Positions 25,285-34,275 of a stretch of 64,000 bases of DNA are shown here, piece by piece. Within the stretch, counting starts at the first letter, position 1. Each line of letters begins with the position of its first letter. The translations under genes and the position numbers were made by a program. The notes under the pieces were generated by a model that made no database searches, was not told the DNA's origin, and saw only the letters and a program-made list of their open reading frames with translations. Source of the DNA: an uncultured Prevotellaceae bacterium (lineage in GTDB: Bacteria > Bacteroidota > Bacteroidia > Bacteroidales > UBA932); the NCBI GenBank assembly GCA_947166905.1, contig CAMVFZ010000003.1, positions 94,595 to 158,594 on the forward strand, read 5' to 3'.

Positions 25285-26223
25285 TTACGCTTTGGGTGGA
25301 GCAAAAAGTTCTGCGGCGTCAGCCAAAGACAGCGCAGATTCTACCCTGAAGCCGCCGCAGGCGGTGCGGCACAGGCTGTCCAGGTGGGCGCCTGTGCCCA
25401 GGGCTTCGCCCAGATCGCGTGCAAAGGCACGTACATACGTGCCTTTGCTGCACGCGATGCGCACCTCTGCGCGCGGCAGCCCCAAACCGCTATAATCGTT
25501 CACGCAAATGCGTGAACTTGCGGTTTGGGGACTGCCTGATTTGTCAATACTGGGGGAGGGGCTCCCCCAAACCCCCACGGCCTCCGGCCGTATCTTTTTC
25601 TCCGTGGCAAAGCTCAGTATCTCTACCTCCGTGATGCGTATTATCTGCTTGCTAAGCAGGGTCTCGGCGGCACTGTCCAGAGATTGCCGGTCGGAGCCGG
25701 CAATGACGGTCATGCCCGACCCTGATCGGGCATCCCGGTACATCTTACGTGCAAGCTCATAAGCCCGCACCCCATCAACGCTCTTGGCAGAAAACAGCGG
25801 AGCAATTTGCTCCTGCTCTCCCACGAAACCCTTTAGCGCCTCAGCCACAGAAGCCTCGCAAACCCCATCCACGGGATAAAACCTGTCAATCGGCTTCTCC
25901 AAATCGTAAGACGGCGTAGTAGCCCCGAAGGTCACCCCAGCCACATACTCCTTATCGCTTCTTTGGATTTCCTCTGCAAGACGCGTAGCCTTGCCAACAC
26001 ATATAATAAGCACCCCGGTAGCCAAAGGATCCAGCGTACCGGCGTGCCCAACTTTCAAATTCTTCTGTCCGAAGTGCTTCTTTGCGGCAAACTTGAGTTT
26101 TCTAACAACATCGGCCGACGTCCATCTGTAAGGCTTGTCCACAGGGATAATTATACCCTCCGGGTAGTCGCCGATGTCCCGGGACAGTACACCCGTCCCA
26201 CGGTTTGCCACAAGCGCCGCCAT
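25285..26223 (-). CDS. truB: tRNA pseudouridine-55 synthase TruB, with two in-frame repeat-derived insertions
   Basis: Converts U55 in the T-loop of tRNAs to pseudouridine. Core motifs are intact: PVDKPYRWTSADVVRKLK, catalytic Asp65 in GHAGTLDPLATGVL, KEYVAGVTFG, RAYELAR and CSKGTYVRAFARDLGEALG. At 312 residues it is about 70 longer than usual for Bacteroidota TruB. The excess sits in two places: residues about 164-183 and about 212-248. Both are encoded by clusters of perfect inverted repeats (25683-25733 and 25480-25590). There is also an extra N-terminal stretch of about 20 residues. The start ATG overlaps the rpiB stop (TAATG at 26221-26225). The insertions are in a peripheral part of the fold, so activity is probably kept. 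Confidence 0.93.
   Translation of the reverse strand: MAALVANRGTGVLSRDIGDYPEGIIIPVDKPYRWTSADVVRKLKFAAKKHFGQKNLKVGHAGTLDPLATGVLIICVGKATRLAEEIQRSDKEYVAGVTFGATTPSYDLEKPIDRFYPVDGVCEASVAEALKGFVGEQEQIAPLFSAKSVDGVRAYELARKMYRDARSGSGMTVIAGSDRQSLDSAAETLLSKQIIRITEVEILSFATEKKIRPEAVGVWGSPSPSIDKSGSPQTASSRICVNDYSGLGLPRAEVRIACSKGTYVRAFARDLGEALGTGAHLDSLCRTACGGFRVESALSLADAAELFAPPKA
25480..25590. repeat. Cluster of palindromic repeats inside truB (insert 2)
   Basis: Perfect inverted repeats in a row: CCCCAAACCGC (25480-25490) with its complement at 25520-25530, enclosing GTTCACGC/GCGTGAAC (25498-25505 and 25510-25517). TGGGGGAG/CTCCCCCA (25551-25558 and 25562-25569) follows, then ACGGCC/GGCCGT near 25577-25591. 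The unit with the TACTGGGGG...CTCCCCCAA core recurs at 63761-63788. Confidence 0.85.
25683..25733. repeat. Pair of palindromes inside truB (insert 1)
   Basis: ATTGCCGG/CCGGCAAT (25683-25690 and 25697-25704) and ATGCCCGA/TCGGGCAT (25712-25719 and 25726-25733) are two perfect 8-bp inverted repeats, each with a 6-nt loop. They encode the non-conserved TruB stretch containing TVIAGSDRQS. Confidence 0.85.
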
Positions 26224-26675
26224 TACTTGCAGTCTATCTTGTCTATTCTTCTCTGGTGGCGTCCACCCTCGAACTCGGTCTCGAGCCAGGTCTTGACAAG
26301 CTCCTGAGCAACCTCGTAAGGGATGAATCTGGCCGGCATAACAAGCACGTTAGCGTTGTTGTGACGCTTTACCAGGGCGGCGATTTCCGGAGCCCATGCA
26401 AGGCCTGCGCGGATGCCCTTATGCTTGTTCAGAGTGATAGCCATTCCGTTTCCGGTGCCGCAAAGCGCAATACCAAGGTCTACCTTTCCGGCCAGTACGG
26501 CCTCTGCCAGCGGATGGGCAACATCAGTGTAGTCCATGCTGTCGGTAGTATCGGTGCCAAAGTTTACAACCTCTACTCCATTGCCCTTAAGCCAGGCGAC
26601 AAGGTTGTTCTTATATTCCACTCCGGCGTGGTCGTTGGCAATGCCAATCTTTCCGGAAAATGCTAACTTGCTCAT
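26223..26675 (-). CDS. rpiB: Ribose-5-phosphate isomerase B (RpiB/LacAB family)
   Basis: Interconverts ribose 5-phosphate and ribulose 5-phosphate in the pentose phosphate pathway. The 150-residue protein is of normal RpiB length. Motifs: KIGIANDHAGVEYK at the N-terminus, and the catalytic Cys and anion hole in GIALCGTGNGMAITLNKHKGIRAGL, with HNNANVLVMPARFI following. It is cytoplasmic. It lies between gltX (2-nt gap) and truB (overlap) in what looks like the tail of the dcw transcript. Allose-6-phosphate isomerase activity is a known side activity of the family. Confidence 0.93.
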   Translation of the reverse strand: MSKLAFSGKIGIANDHAGVEYKNNLVAWLKGNGVEVVNFGTDTTDSMDYTDVAHPLAEAVLAGKVDLGIALCGTGNGMAITLNKHKGIRAGLAWAPEIAALVKRHNNANVLVMPARFIPYEVAQELVKTWLETEFEGGRHQRRIDKIDCK

Positions 26676-26677
26676 AT

Positions 26678-28237
26678 TTAGCTGTTTTTGGTTTTAGCAA
26701 AGTCAAGACGGGCTGCAAACTCGTCGCGTCCGATAAAGGACACGATGTCTGCGATTCCAAGGCCGCTGGATGCGCCGGTAAGGGCCAGGCGCAGGCAGTT
26801 CATAACCTTGCCCATCGGCCATTCACGCTCGCGGATATAGGCCTCAAGATGCTCTTCCACGTTCTCTTTGGTAAGCGGGAAGTCACCCTTGATAATGCAG
26901 TCAGCAGCCTCGTAGGCCATGGCCACATTCTCTTCTCTCCAAAACTTGTCCACGTCCTTCTGCACGAACTCCTTAGGTGCTGCAAACAGATAGGAAGCGA
27001 TATCCCAGAAGTCTGCTACGAAGGTAGCCCTCTCTTTGATAAGGGCCACTACCTTTTCTACGTAGGCGGCATCGGCCTTTACGCCGTGAGCCTCAAGAAC
27101 AGGCATGAAAAGCTTTGCAAGCTCTGCGTCGGACTTCATCCTAAGATACTCGCGGTTGTACCAGCGGGCCTTCTCGGGGTTGAAGCGTGCGCCTGATTTA
27201 ACTATACGGTCAAGTGAGAATACAGGGATGAGCTCATCTATGGTAAAGAGCTCGCGGTCGTCGCCGGGATTCCAGCCAAGGAAGGCCAGAAGGTTTACGA
27301 AGGCCTCCGGGAAGTATCCGTCCTCGCGGTAGCCACGGGAAACCTCGCCCTCCGGGTTAACCCATTTGAGCGGGAATACGGGGAAGCCCAGCTTGTCGCC
27401 GTCACGCTTGCTCAGTTTACCCTTTCCGTCCGGCTTAAGCAGCAGGGAAAGGTGGGCGAAGCGCGGCTGGGTATCTGTCCAGCCAAAGGCCTTGTACAGC
27501 AGGTAATGAAGCGGCAGCGAAGGCAGCCACTCCTCACCGCGGATAACCTCTGAAATCTCCATCAGATGGTCGTCCACAATGTTGGCCAGGTGGTAAGTGG
27601 GGAGCTCGTCGGCACGCTTCCAAAGCACTTTGTCGTCAAGCGTAGAGGTATTTACCTCAATATGGCCGCGGATAAGGTCGTCCATTGCGACCACGGTATC
27701 CTCCGGCATCTTGAAACGTACTGTCCAGTCTGTACGCTCCTCCAGCAGGCGCGCGGTCTCTTCTGCGCTAAGCGTCAGGGAGTTACGCAGCTCCATGCGG
27801 GTCTTCTGGTTATAGATGAAGGTCTGTCCTGCGGCCTCTGCTGCAGCACGGCGCTCGTTCAGTTCTTCTGCGGTATCGAAGGCATAGTAAGCGTTGCCGC
27901 TTGCAACCAGCTGGTCTGCGTACTGCCTGTATATGGGCTTGCGCTCGCTCTGGCGGTAAGGGGCATGCGGGTGTTTTGCCGATGCTACGGAAACGACGTT
28001 TCCTGCCTCGTCTACGCCCTCATCGGCCTTGATGCCACACCATGCAAGGGCCTCGATGATGTATTTTTCTGCACCCGGAACAAAGCGGTGTGAATCAGTA
28101 TCCTCAATCCTTATTATGAAATCTCCGCCGTTCTGCTTGGCATACAGGTAGTTGTAAAGCGCAGTACGTACGCCGCCCATGTGAAGCGGGCCGGTAGGCG
28201 AGGGAGCAAATCTTACTCTTGTCCTTCTCTTATCCAT
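26678..28237 (-). CDS. gltX: Glutamyl-tRNA synthetase
   Basis: Class I aminoacyl-tRNA synthetase that charges tRNA-Glu. The 519-residue protein starts RTRVRFAPSPTGPLHMGGVRT with the HIGH-like site (residues about 11-20), has IIRIEDTDSHRF, and the KMSKS-like loop in GKLSKRDGDKLGFPVF. The C-terminal helical anticodon-binding part runs to the end. The four-Cys zinc knuckle of proteobacterial GltX is absent, as is common in Bacteroidota. Start codon ATG overlaps the ftsZ stop (TAATG at 28235-28239), so the dcw cluster runs into gltX without a gap. Confidence 0.95.
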   Translation of the reverse strand: MDKRRTRVRFAPSPTGPLHMGGVRTALYNYLYAKQNGGDFIIRIEDTDSHRFVPGAEKYIIEALAWCGIKADEGVDEAGNVVSVASAKHPHAPYRQSERKPIYRQYADQLVASGNAYYAFDTAEELNERRAAAEAAGQTFIYNQKTRMELRNSLTLSAEETARLLEERTDWTVRFKMPEDTVVAMDDLIRGHIEVNTSTLDDKVLWKRADELPTYHLANIVDDHLMEISEVIRGEEWLPSLPLHYLLYKAFGWTDTQPRFAHLSLLLKPDGKGKLSKRDGDKLGFPVFPLKWVNPEGEVSRGYREDGYFPEAFVNLLAFLGWNPGDDRELFTIDELIPVFSLDRIVKSGARFNPEKARWYNREYLRMKSDAELAKLFMPVLEAHGVKADAAYVEKVVALIKERATFVADFWDIASYLFAAPKEFVQKDVDKFWREENVAMAYEAADCIIKGDFPLTKENVEEHLEAYIREREWPMGKVMNCLRLALTGASSGLGIADIVSFIGRDEFAARLDFAKTKNS

Positions 28238-29499
28238 TATTCGTCGTCGTTGTGTTTTTTAATAACTCTTCTAATTGCTGCAATATTCTCCAGCTCGCTC
28301 TTGCTCTCTCCCGGGTTCAGGATAAGGACAGGCTTGTTCTCCGGAGAAAATGCAAATTTACGAACATTTTCCGTAGTACTGTAACCAATCTTATTAATGT
28401 TGATGTCATCATCGGGTAGAATTATCTCTCCGACGGGCTCATCTTTATGATATTCAAAGTCTTTGTCGACGATGATAAGTTTGCCAAGATCGGCTCCTGT
28501 AATGCCGATAAGGTTCATTTTGAAGCCTGTGGCGATGACTGTAATCTGCACTTTGTCGCCGAATGCAGGGTCGTCCTCCAGTACCAGTCCGTGTTTGAAG
28601 CGGCGGGTTCCACCGGTACGCTCTGCGATGAGGTCTTCAATTATCTTGATTTCGTCCATCTTGAGCCCCTTCTCGTTGTTACCGCAAGTAACGTTCACAA
28701 GCAGGTTCTGGGAAGTCTTAAGATCGTAGTCGTTGAGGAGCGGGGAATCAAGGGCTCCGTTAACTGCCATCTGCAGACGGTCAGGGCCTTCTCCAACTCC
28801 GCAACCCATCAGGGCCATGCCGCTGTTCTTCATCATATTGCGCACGTCCTTGAAGTCCACGTTGCGGTAGCCTGTGGTGGAAATAATCTCCGTAATACCC
28901 TTTACGGCTGTTGCAAGTACTTCATCTGCAAGCGGATAAGCATCCTGAACAAGCAGGTTTCCGTAGTACTCGTACAACTTCTCGTTATTGATGATGAGCA
29001 GGCTGTCTACATTGTGCTCAAGCTCGTGTATTCCGTCAATTGCCTTGGAAATGGTATCATCGCCCTCTGTGCGGAAGGGTATGGTAACAACGGCAACGGT
29101 AAGTATGCCCTTGTCCTTTGCCATCTTTGCGATAACCGGGGATGCTCCTGTTCCGGTACCGCCTCCCATACCGGCGGTAATGAAGACCATCTTGGTCTCA
29201 GGGGTAAGCAGTTTGGCCTCTATCAGCTCCTGGGATTCCAGTGCGGCATTACGGCCTTCGGTAGGGTTGGTACCTGCACCAAGGCCTTCTCCAAGCTGAA
29301 TCTTATGCGGAACCGGGCACTTGTTCAGCGCCTGGGCGTCGGTGTTGCAAACTATAAAGTTGCAACCCTTCACACGCTGCCTGTACATATAAGAAACGGC
29401 ATTGCAACCGCCTCCTCCTACGCCGATGACTTTAATGATGGCGGGCTCGGCGTCCCAATCGGAAGGAGTAACGTCAAAATTGTTGATATAGTCGTTCAT
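28237..29499 (-). CDS. ftsZ: Cell division GTPase FtsZ
   Basis: Tubulin-like GTPase that forms the division ring. Residues about 20-330 hold the core: IKVIGVGGGGCNAV, the tubulin signature GMGGGTGTGASPVIA, NVDFKDVRNMM and the T7-loop region. The C-terminal linker is followed by a short tail ending RRVIKKHNDDE, the usual Bacteroidota form of the FtsA-binding tail. ATG 29497-29499 gives the typical start MNDYINNFDV and lies 4 nt after the ftsA stop. The frame is open upstream but only with a TTG. Final dcw gene before gltX. Confidence 0.96.
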   Translation of the reverse strand: MNDYINNFDVTPSDWDAEPAIIKVIGVGGGGCNAVSYMYRQRVKGCNFIVCNTDAQALNKCPVPHKIQLGEGLGAGTNPTEGRNAALESQELIEAKLLTPETKMVFITAGMGGGTGTGASPVIAKMAKDKGILTVAVVTIPFRTEGDDTISKAIDGIHELEHNVDSLLIINNEKLYEYYGNLLVQDAYPLADEVLATAVKGITEIISTTGYRNVDFKDVRNMMKNSGMALMGCGVGEGPDRLQMAVNGALDSPLLNDYDLKTSQNLLVNVTCGNNEKGLKMDEIKIIEDLIAERTGGTRRFKHGLVLEDDPAFGDKVQITVIATGFKMNLIGITGADLGKLIIVDKDFEYHKDEPVGEIILPDDDININKIGYSTTENVRKFAFSPENKPVLILNPGESKSELENIAAIRRVIKKHNDDE

Positions 29500-29503
29500 A
29501 GCC

Positions 29504-30985
29504 TTATACGTTATCGTTATCCATTTCGTTTGACAAGTTGTCAATCATATTCTTAAACCTATCCCAGGTAAGTTTGACAAAACCAGGACCCTTAGGCTTG
29601 CTCTCCTTGGGCTCTTTGGCCTCCTTGGTCTTCTTGGGATCTTCAGTCTCCTTAACAACCTCATCGGTAAAGAGTGACGCCTCCTTAGTTTCCTCTGCGT
29701 TATTCTCTACAGGAGCGTGCTCCGGCTCGTGATGAGGAGTCTCTTCTGCGGGTTTGGCGTCTTCCTTCTGCTGAATCATATCCGGATCCGGAAGCGGCTC
29801 GTCTATGCAGCTTATCAGGTTGTCATCCTTAGCCATGAATATCATTCCAAGGGCGGTAGAGGCATCCGGATCAAAGATTCCGGGATAGCCCGATGCAGAG
29901 AACTTCCTGCGGGGATAACCTACCCTTACGTTATAGCCCGATATATCCTTTACATACATGGCCATGTTGGTAAGGTTTGCACAACCTCCGGTGATGACCA
30001 CGCCGCCACGGAGTTTGTCGGCCAGACCACTCTTCTGGATCTCGTACAGCATGGCGTCGGTAAGCTCCTTGACGCGAGCCGTGATAATCTCTGAAAGGTA
30101 CTTGACAGGAATCTGCTTGAAGCCCTCAAGTTCGCTGCCCTCTATCTGGATAATCTTTTCTCCAAGGGTCTGCAGCTTCTCCGGAATGCAGGCGCCGTAA
30201 GCCAGCTTAAGGTTTTCTGCCAGCTTCTCCGGTATAAAACACTCGCTGCGGATATCGGAAGTGATGACCTTGCCGCCAAACGGTATGGAGGCATAGTAGC
30301 GCAGTATATTGCCCTCGTAGATGGTAACGGAGGTGGCACCGGAACCATAATCAAGAAGGGCTACGCCGCTTGACATCTCGTCTTCTGTAAGCACGGCCTT
30401 TGCCTGAGCGATAGGGGAGAAGTACTTCTTGGCCAGGGCTACTCCAATGATATTGAAGACCTTGTCGACGTTCTTTACCGCACTTTTCTTGCCGATGAAC
30501 AATTTGAAGTTGCCTTCGAAGTTACGGCTGATTACGCCGATGATGTCGTCTTCGATCAACTGGAAATTCTCGTCGTCAGAGAAAGACTGGGCTATGGCAC
30601 CGTAGATAACCTCCCTTTCAGAATCCTGAAGGGGATAATCGTTCTGTGCAAGGGACTTCAGGCTTTCTACCTCTTCCTTGGTAATGCTGTCGTCCGGGTT
30701 GCTGCGCTCTACGCGTGCGGTTGCGGTCTCCTGGCGGACATCGCAGCGCGGCAGGCCTACGACAACTTGCAAAATCCTGATTTTCAGCTCTTTCTCGGCC
30801 TCGTCGATGGCGGCTTTGATAGGAACTGAAGCCTTCAGCGGGTTAAGAACGGCGCTGTTGGGGATACCGTCGGATTTGTGTTTCTTGTAGTAGACAATTT
30901 GAACGTCGTCGCCGGTAATACGGGCCACCGTCAGCGTTATGAACGCCGATCCCATATCTATCGCGGCTATGTATTTCTCTTCCAT
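29504..30985 (-). CDS. ftsA: Cell division protein FtsA
   Basis: Actin-like ATPase that tethers FtsZ filaments to the membrane. Residues 1-390 hold the fold: YIAAIDMGSAFITLTVARI (phosphate 1), the 1C subdomain near 85-165, GVALLDYGSGATSVTIYE (phosphate 2) and GGVVITGGCANLTNM (adenosine). A charged linker of about 65 residues, rich in Glu, Lys and Pro, follows. The C-terminal amphipathic segment FVKLTWDRFKNMIDNL probably binds the membrane. The long linker is common in Bacteroidota FtsA. Cotranscribed with ftsQ (12-nt gap) and ftsZ. Confidence 0.95.
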   Translation of the reverse strand: MEEKYIAAIDMGSAFITLTVARITGDDVQIVYYKKHKSDGIPNSAVLNPLKASVPIKAAIDEAEKELKIRILQVVVGLPRCDVRQETATARVERSNPDDSITKEEVESLKSLAQNDYPLQDSEREVIYGAIAQSFSDDENFQLIEDDIIGVISRNFEGNFKLFIGKKSAVKNVDKVFNIIGVALAKKYFSPIAQAKAVLTEDEMSSGVALLDYGSGATSVTIYEGNILRYYASIPFGGKVITSDIRSECFIPEKLAENLKLAYGACIPEKLQTLGEKIIQIEGSELEGFKQIPVKYLSEIITARVKELTDAMLYEIQKSGLADKLRGGVVITGGCANLTNMAMYVKDISGYNVRVGYPRRKFSASGYPGIFDPDASTALGMIFMAKDDNLISCIDEPLPDPDMIQQKEDAKPAEETPHHEPEHAPVENNAEETKEASLFTDEVVKETEDPKKTKEAKEPKESKPKGPGFVKLTWDRFKNMIDNLSNEMDNDNV

Positions 30986-30997
30986 ATAGTGTTAGTT

Positions 30998-31777
30998 TTA
31001 TCTGCAGATTATTTGGCCTTTGTACCTTACATTCACGGTCTTGTACTTTTTGCCTTCCTCCCTGGGGGCAATGTATTCGTAGTACTTTTCAATCTTCTTG
31101 AACTTCTCTTTCCAGTGCTCCGGATAGCCAAAGAGGAAGACCTCTTCTCCCTGGGCCGGTACAAGCGTCAGGGAACCATCGGCTGCCGATGTTATCTGGA
31201 CTATGGCGTTACGCCAAGTTTTGTTCCCCTCTATATACTTCAGCAGGCCTATCATTCCGTTCATCCACTCGCGGCCCTTCTTGTCAGTAATCTCGCCTCT
31301 GAACTCGCGGTCTTCCTTGAAGGGGAACTCTCCGTCCACGATGGGAATCCTGGCGGAATAAATCTTCCTTATCGGGAAAATGTAACCGGAAGCATCGGCA
31401 TAGAAGCTGCTTGAAGAACTGTGGAAGCGGGCCAGGGGCTTGCGCTGCCTGATTTCTATGTTAAGTATGCCATCCGTGCTCATATATGCCTCGCTGCCAA
31501 GAATGGCGGCCTTGCGGTTCAGAATCTCTTCCAGTTTCCACAGTTTGATGCTATCAAGCCTGCGGCCCTTCCAGGGACCTGCCTCCGCAACTATATACTC
31601 CTTTACATCTGCGGCGGATACAAAAGAGCCCATGGTGCTGTCCACTATGGTAATCTTCAGGTCCTGGCATGTAAGCAGGGCGCGGCGTCTGGAATTCTCT
31701 TTGTTAAGAACTACCAGAAGCGCGATGCAAACTACGGCCGCAGCGGCGTATATGGCATATTTAAGCGAAGCCTTCAT
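30998..31777 (-). CDS. ftsQ: Cell division protein FtsQ/DivIB-like
   Basis: A 259-residue bitopic membrane protein: short cytoplasmic N-terminus, one transmembrane segment (residues about 7-24, YAIYAAAAVVCIALLVVL), then a periplasmic part with a POTRA-like start (DLKITIVDSTMGSFVSAADV) and a beta domain. It scaffolds FtsL and the FtsWI synthase in the divisome. Sequence is weakly conserved, and the call leans on its place between murC (shared base at 31777) and ftsA plus the topology. Confidence 0.88.
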   Translation of the reverse strand: MKASLKYAIYAAAAVVCIALLVVLNKENSRRRALLTCQDLKITIVDSTMGSFVSAADVKEYIVAEAGPWKGRRLDSIKLWKLEEILNRKAAILGSEAYMSTDGILNIEIRQRKPLARFHSSSSSFYADASGYIFPIRKIYSARIPIVDGEFPFKEDREFRGEITDKKGREWMNGMIGLLKYIEGNKTWRNAIVQITSAADGSLTLVPAQGEEVFLFGYPEHWKEKFKKIEKYYEYIAPREEGKKYKTVNVRYKGQIICR

Positions 31778-33129
31778 TATCTTTTTTCAAGCATTTCAGT
31801 TATAGGGCCGATGTATCTGTCAACGTTGCCTGCGCCAAAGCTTACAAGCACGTCAATCTTCTCGTTTTCAAGTGTTTGCATCAGCTCTTCCTTCTTAATC
31901 AATATCTTTTCCGGGGCGGTCACCTTGTCAAAGATAATCTCCGATGTCACCCCGGGAATGGGCTCTTCCCTTGCTGGATAGATATCCAGCAGTATAAGTT
32001 TGTCCACTGCGCTAAGGGAGCGGGCAAAATCGGCCGCAAAGTCCCTTGTCCTTGTGTAAAGGTGGGGCTGGAAGATGGCGGTGAGCTTGCGTCCCGGGAA
32101 GATATCCCTGATGGAACGGATGGCCGATGCCAACTCTTCCGGATGATGGGCATAGTCGTCGATGTATGCAAGGCCCGGTTTGTTCACGTGGATGTCCATC
32201 CTTCTGGAAACCCCCTTGAATGTGCCGATGCCGGCCTTTACTGCCGCAGGCTCAAGTCCGTAGCTAAGGCAAAGTGCGGCTGCTGCTACGCTGTTTTCTG
32301 CATTGAAGCGTCCGGGAGTGCCAACCTTTACGTCCTTGATTACTCCGCCCGGCCAAACCAGGTCAAAGATATAGTGGCCTGTTTCGTCGATGTGGGTGTT
32401 CTCCGGGTGGAAGTCAGCCGTGGCGCTGTTCAGGCTGTATGTCTGTATGCGTGCGTTAGTGTCGCCTTTGGATATCGGCAGCCCCTCTTTTATGATGAGG
32501 GTGTTGCTGGTAAGGGCTGCGAAGTCCCTGAAGGCCTGCTGATAGCTCTCCAGCGTGCCATAAATATCCAGATGGTCCGCATCCATGGCGGTAATGACCG
32601 CTATGGCCGGACGAAGCTGCAGGAAGGAGCGGTCGAATTCATCGGCCTCCACTACAACTACAGGGTTGTGGCTAACCAGAAGATTGGTGCCGTAATTCTT
32701 GGAGATGCCGCCAAGGAAGGCGCTGCAACCCTCTCCGCAATCGGTGAAGATATGGGCTGCGAGGGTGGATGTAGAGGTCTTTCCGTGGGTGCCGGCAACT
32801 GCAAGGCAGCGCTGTCCCTGGGTAATCTCGCCCAAAATAGCGGAGCGCTTGATTACAGTGTAACCATGGGCGTTCACATAAACCAGTTCTCCCATGTCGT
32901 GGGGGATTGCAGGAGTGTAAACCACAAGGGTATGGTCGCGGTCGGCCGGTACAAAGAGAGAGTTATCCGTATAGTGGATTTTGATGCCCTCCTGCTCCAG
33001 CTCTTTGGTAAGGGCGGACGGCGTCTTGTCGTATCCGCTGACCTTCAAGCCTTTGCGATGGTAATACCTAGCGATGGCGCTCATTCCAATGCCGCCGATT
33101 CCAATGAAATATACCTCTTTCCAGTCCAT
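31777..33129 (-). CDS. murC: UDP-N-acetylmuramate--L-alanine ligase
   Basis: Adds L-Ala to UDP-MurNAc, the first peptide step of peptidoglycan synthesis. 450 residues with the three Mur ligase domains: nucleotide-binding N-domain (YFIGIGGIGMSAIARYY), ATPase domain with P-loop AVAGTHGKTSTSTLAAHI and ITAMDADHLDIYGTLE, and C-domain with YIDDYAHHPEELASAI and FQPHLYTRTRDF. Cytoplasmic. Overlaps ftsQ and murG by one base at each end. Confidence 0.96.
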   Translation of the reverse strand: MDWKEVYFIGIGGIGMSAIARYYHRKGLKVSGYDKTPSALTKELEQEGIKIHYTDNSLFVPADRDHTLVVYTPAIPHDMGELVYVNAHGYTVIKRSAILGEITQGQRCLAVAGTHGKTSTSTLAAHIFTDCGEGCSAFLGGISKNYGTNLLVSHNPVVVVEADEFDRSFLQLRPAIAVITAMDADHLDIYGTLESYQQAFRDFAALTSNTLIIKEGLPISKGDTNARIQTYSLNSATADFHPENTHIDETGHYIFDLVWPGGVIKDVKVGTPGRFNAENSVAAAALCLSYGLEPAAVKAGIGTFKGVSRRMDIHVNKPGLAYIDDYAHHPEELASAIRSIRDIFPGRKLTAIFQPHLYTRTRDFAADFARSLSAVDKLILLDIYPAREEPIPGVTSEIIFDKVTAPEKILIKKEELMQTLENEKIDVLVSFGAGNVDRYIGPITEMLEKR

Positions 33130-34274
33130 TATCTGTCAAGTACTTTATAAATTTCGTCAACTATTGTCCTGCCGGCATCGGTAAGTGCCAGTGCCGATAT
33201 ATTCTTTTCAAGTGTCTGGATTCTCTCCTCGTCTTTTATAAGGGCAAGGGCCGTGGGCATAAGGTCCTTTACGGCGTCCGCGTCCTTTACGATTAGGGCT
33301 GCGTCCTTGCGTACAAGAGCCATCGCATTGTGGGTCTGATGGTCCTCAGCTACGTTCGGTGAGGGAACGAAGATGGAAGCCTTACCGGCTGCGCAAAGCT
33401 CCGATACGGTGCTGGCGCCAGAACGGGAAATAACCACGTCCGCCATCGCATAAGCCAGGTCCATGCGGCCGATGAAGTCTGTATGGTGGATGTTTTCCAG
33501 GTTCATGCCCTTGGCCTTCATTTCCTCCATGAAGGCATCCACGCCGGCCTTGTAATACTTGCCGCACTGCCACAGAACCTCTGTGTTTTCTCCTCCGGGG
33601 CAACCGGCCTCTATCCACGCCTTCATGGCGTTGTTCAGGGTGCCGCTGCCAAGGCTTCCGCCAAGGATAAGAATGTGGTCCATTCCCGGATTCAGCCTGT
33701 AATACTCTATTCCGTCATGTACCATCTGCACAGTTGCGGGAACGATGTCGCTGCGGATGGGGTTGCCGGTCATTACTATCTTGTCTTTAGGAAAGAATCG
33801 CTCCATGCCCTCGTAGGCCACGCAGATGCAGTCTGCCTTGCCGCCCAGCAGTTTGTTGGTAAGGCCTGCAAAGCCGTTCTGCTCCTGAAGCAGGGTAGGG
33901 ATGCCCAACTTCTGGGCTGCCTTGAGCAGCGGTCCGCTGGCGTATCCGCCCACGCCCACTGCAATCTCTGGCTTGAATTCCTTCAATACCTTCTTGGCCT
34001 TGCGGGAGCTGGCCAAAAGCTTGAAGGGAACCTTCAGGTCGTTGATTATATTGTGAAGGTTAAGCTGGCGCTGAAGGCCTACTATCGGCAGGCCAACAAT
34101 CTTGTATCCTGCGGCCGGAACCTTTTCCATTTCCATTTTGCCATCGGCGCCCACAAACAGTATCTCTGTCTCCGGGTTGGCCTCCTTGAGGGCGTTTGCA
34201 ATGGATATGGCCGGGAAAATGTGTCCACCCGTGCCGCCGCCGCTGATTATTACTCTTAACTTCCTGTATTCCAT
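33129..34274 (-). CDS. murG: UDP-GlcNAc--lipid I N-acetylglucosaminyltransferase
   Basis: Peripheral membrane GT28 enzyme that makes lipid II. 381 residues in two Rossmann-like domains. The glycine-rich ISGGGTGGHIFPAISIA begins the protein, GVGGYASGPLLKAA and the first-domain LQEQNGFAG follow. The donor site has ILGGSLGSGTLNNAM, DVVISRSGASTVSELCAAG and PSPNVAEDHQTHNAMAL. All expected family blocks are present. It follows ftsW with a 1-nt gap. Confidence 0.96.
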   Translation of the reverse strand: MEYRKLRVIISGGGTGGHIFPAISIANALKEANPETEILFVGADGKMEMEKVPAAGYKIVGLPIVGLQRQLNLHNIINDLKVPFKLLASSRKAKKVLKEFKPEIAVGVGGYASGPLLKAAQKLGIPTLLQEQNGFAGLTNKLLGGKADCICVAYEGMERFFPKDKIVMTGNPIRSDIVPATVQMVHDGIEYYRLNPGMDHILILGGSLGSGTLNNAMKAWIEAGCPGGENTEVLWQCGKYYKAGVDAFMEEMKAKGMNLENIHHTDFIGRMDLAYAMADVVISRSGASTVSELCAAGKASIFVPSPNVAEDHQTHNAMALVRKDAALIVKDADAVKDLMPTALALIKDEERIQTLEKNISALALTDAGRTIVDEIYKVLDR

Positions 34275-34275
34275 A

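Noticed and set aside
28447..29556. 369-residue open frame on the plus strand
   Set aside because: Antisense to ftsZ; composition (Cys/His/Val rich) is typical of antisense frames.
31876..33150. 424-residue open frame on the plus strand
   Set aside because: Antisense to murC with no recognisable protein features.
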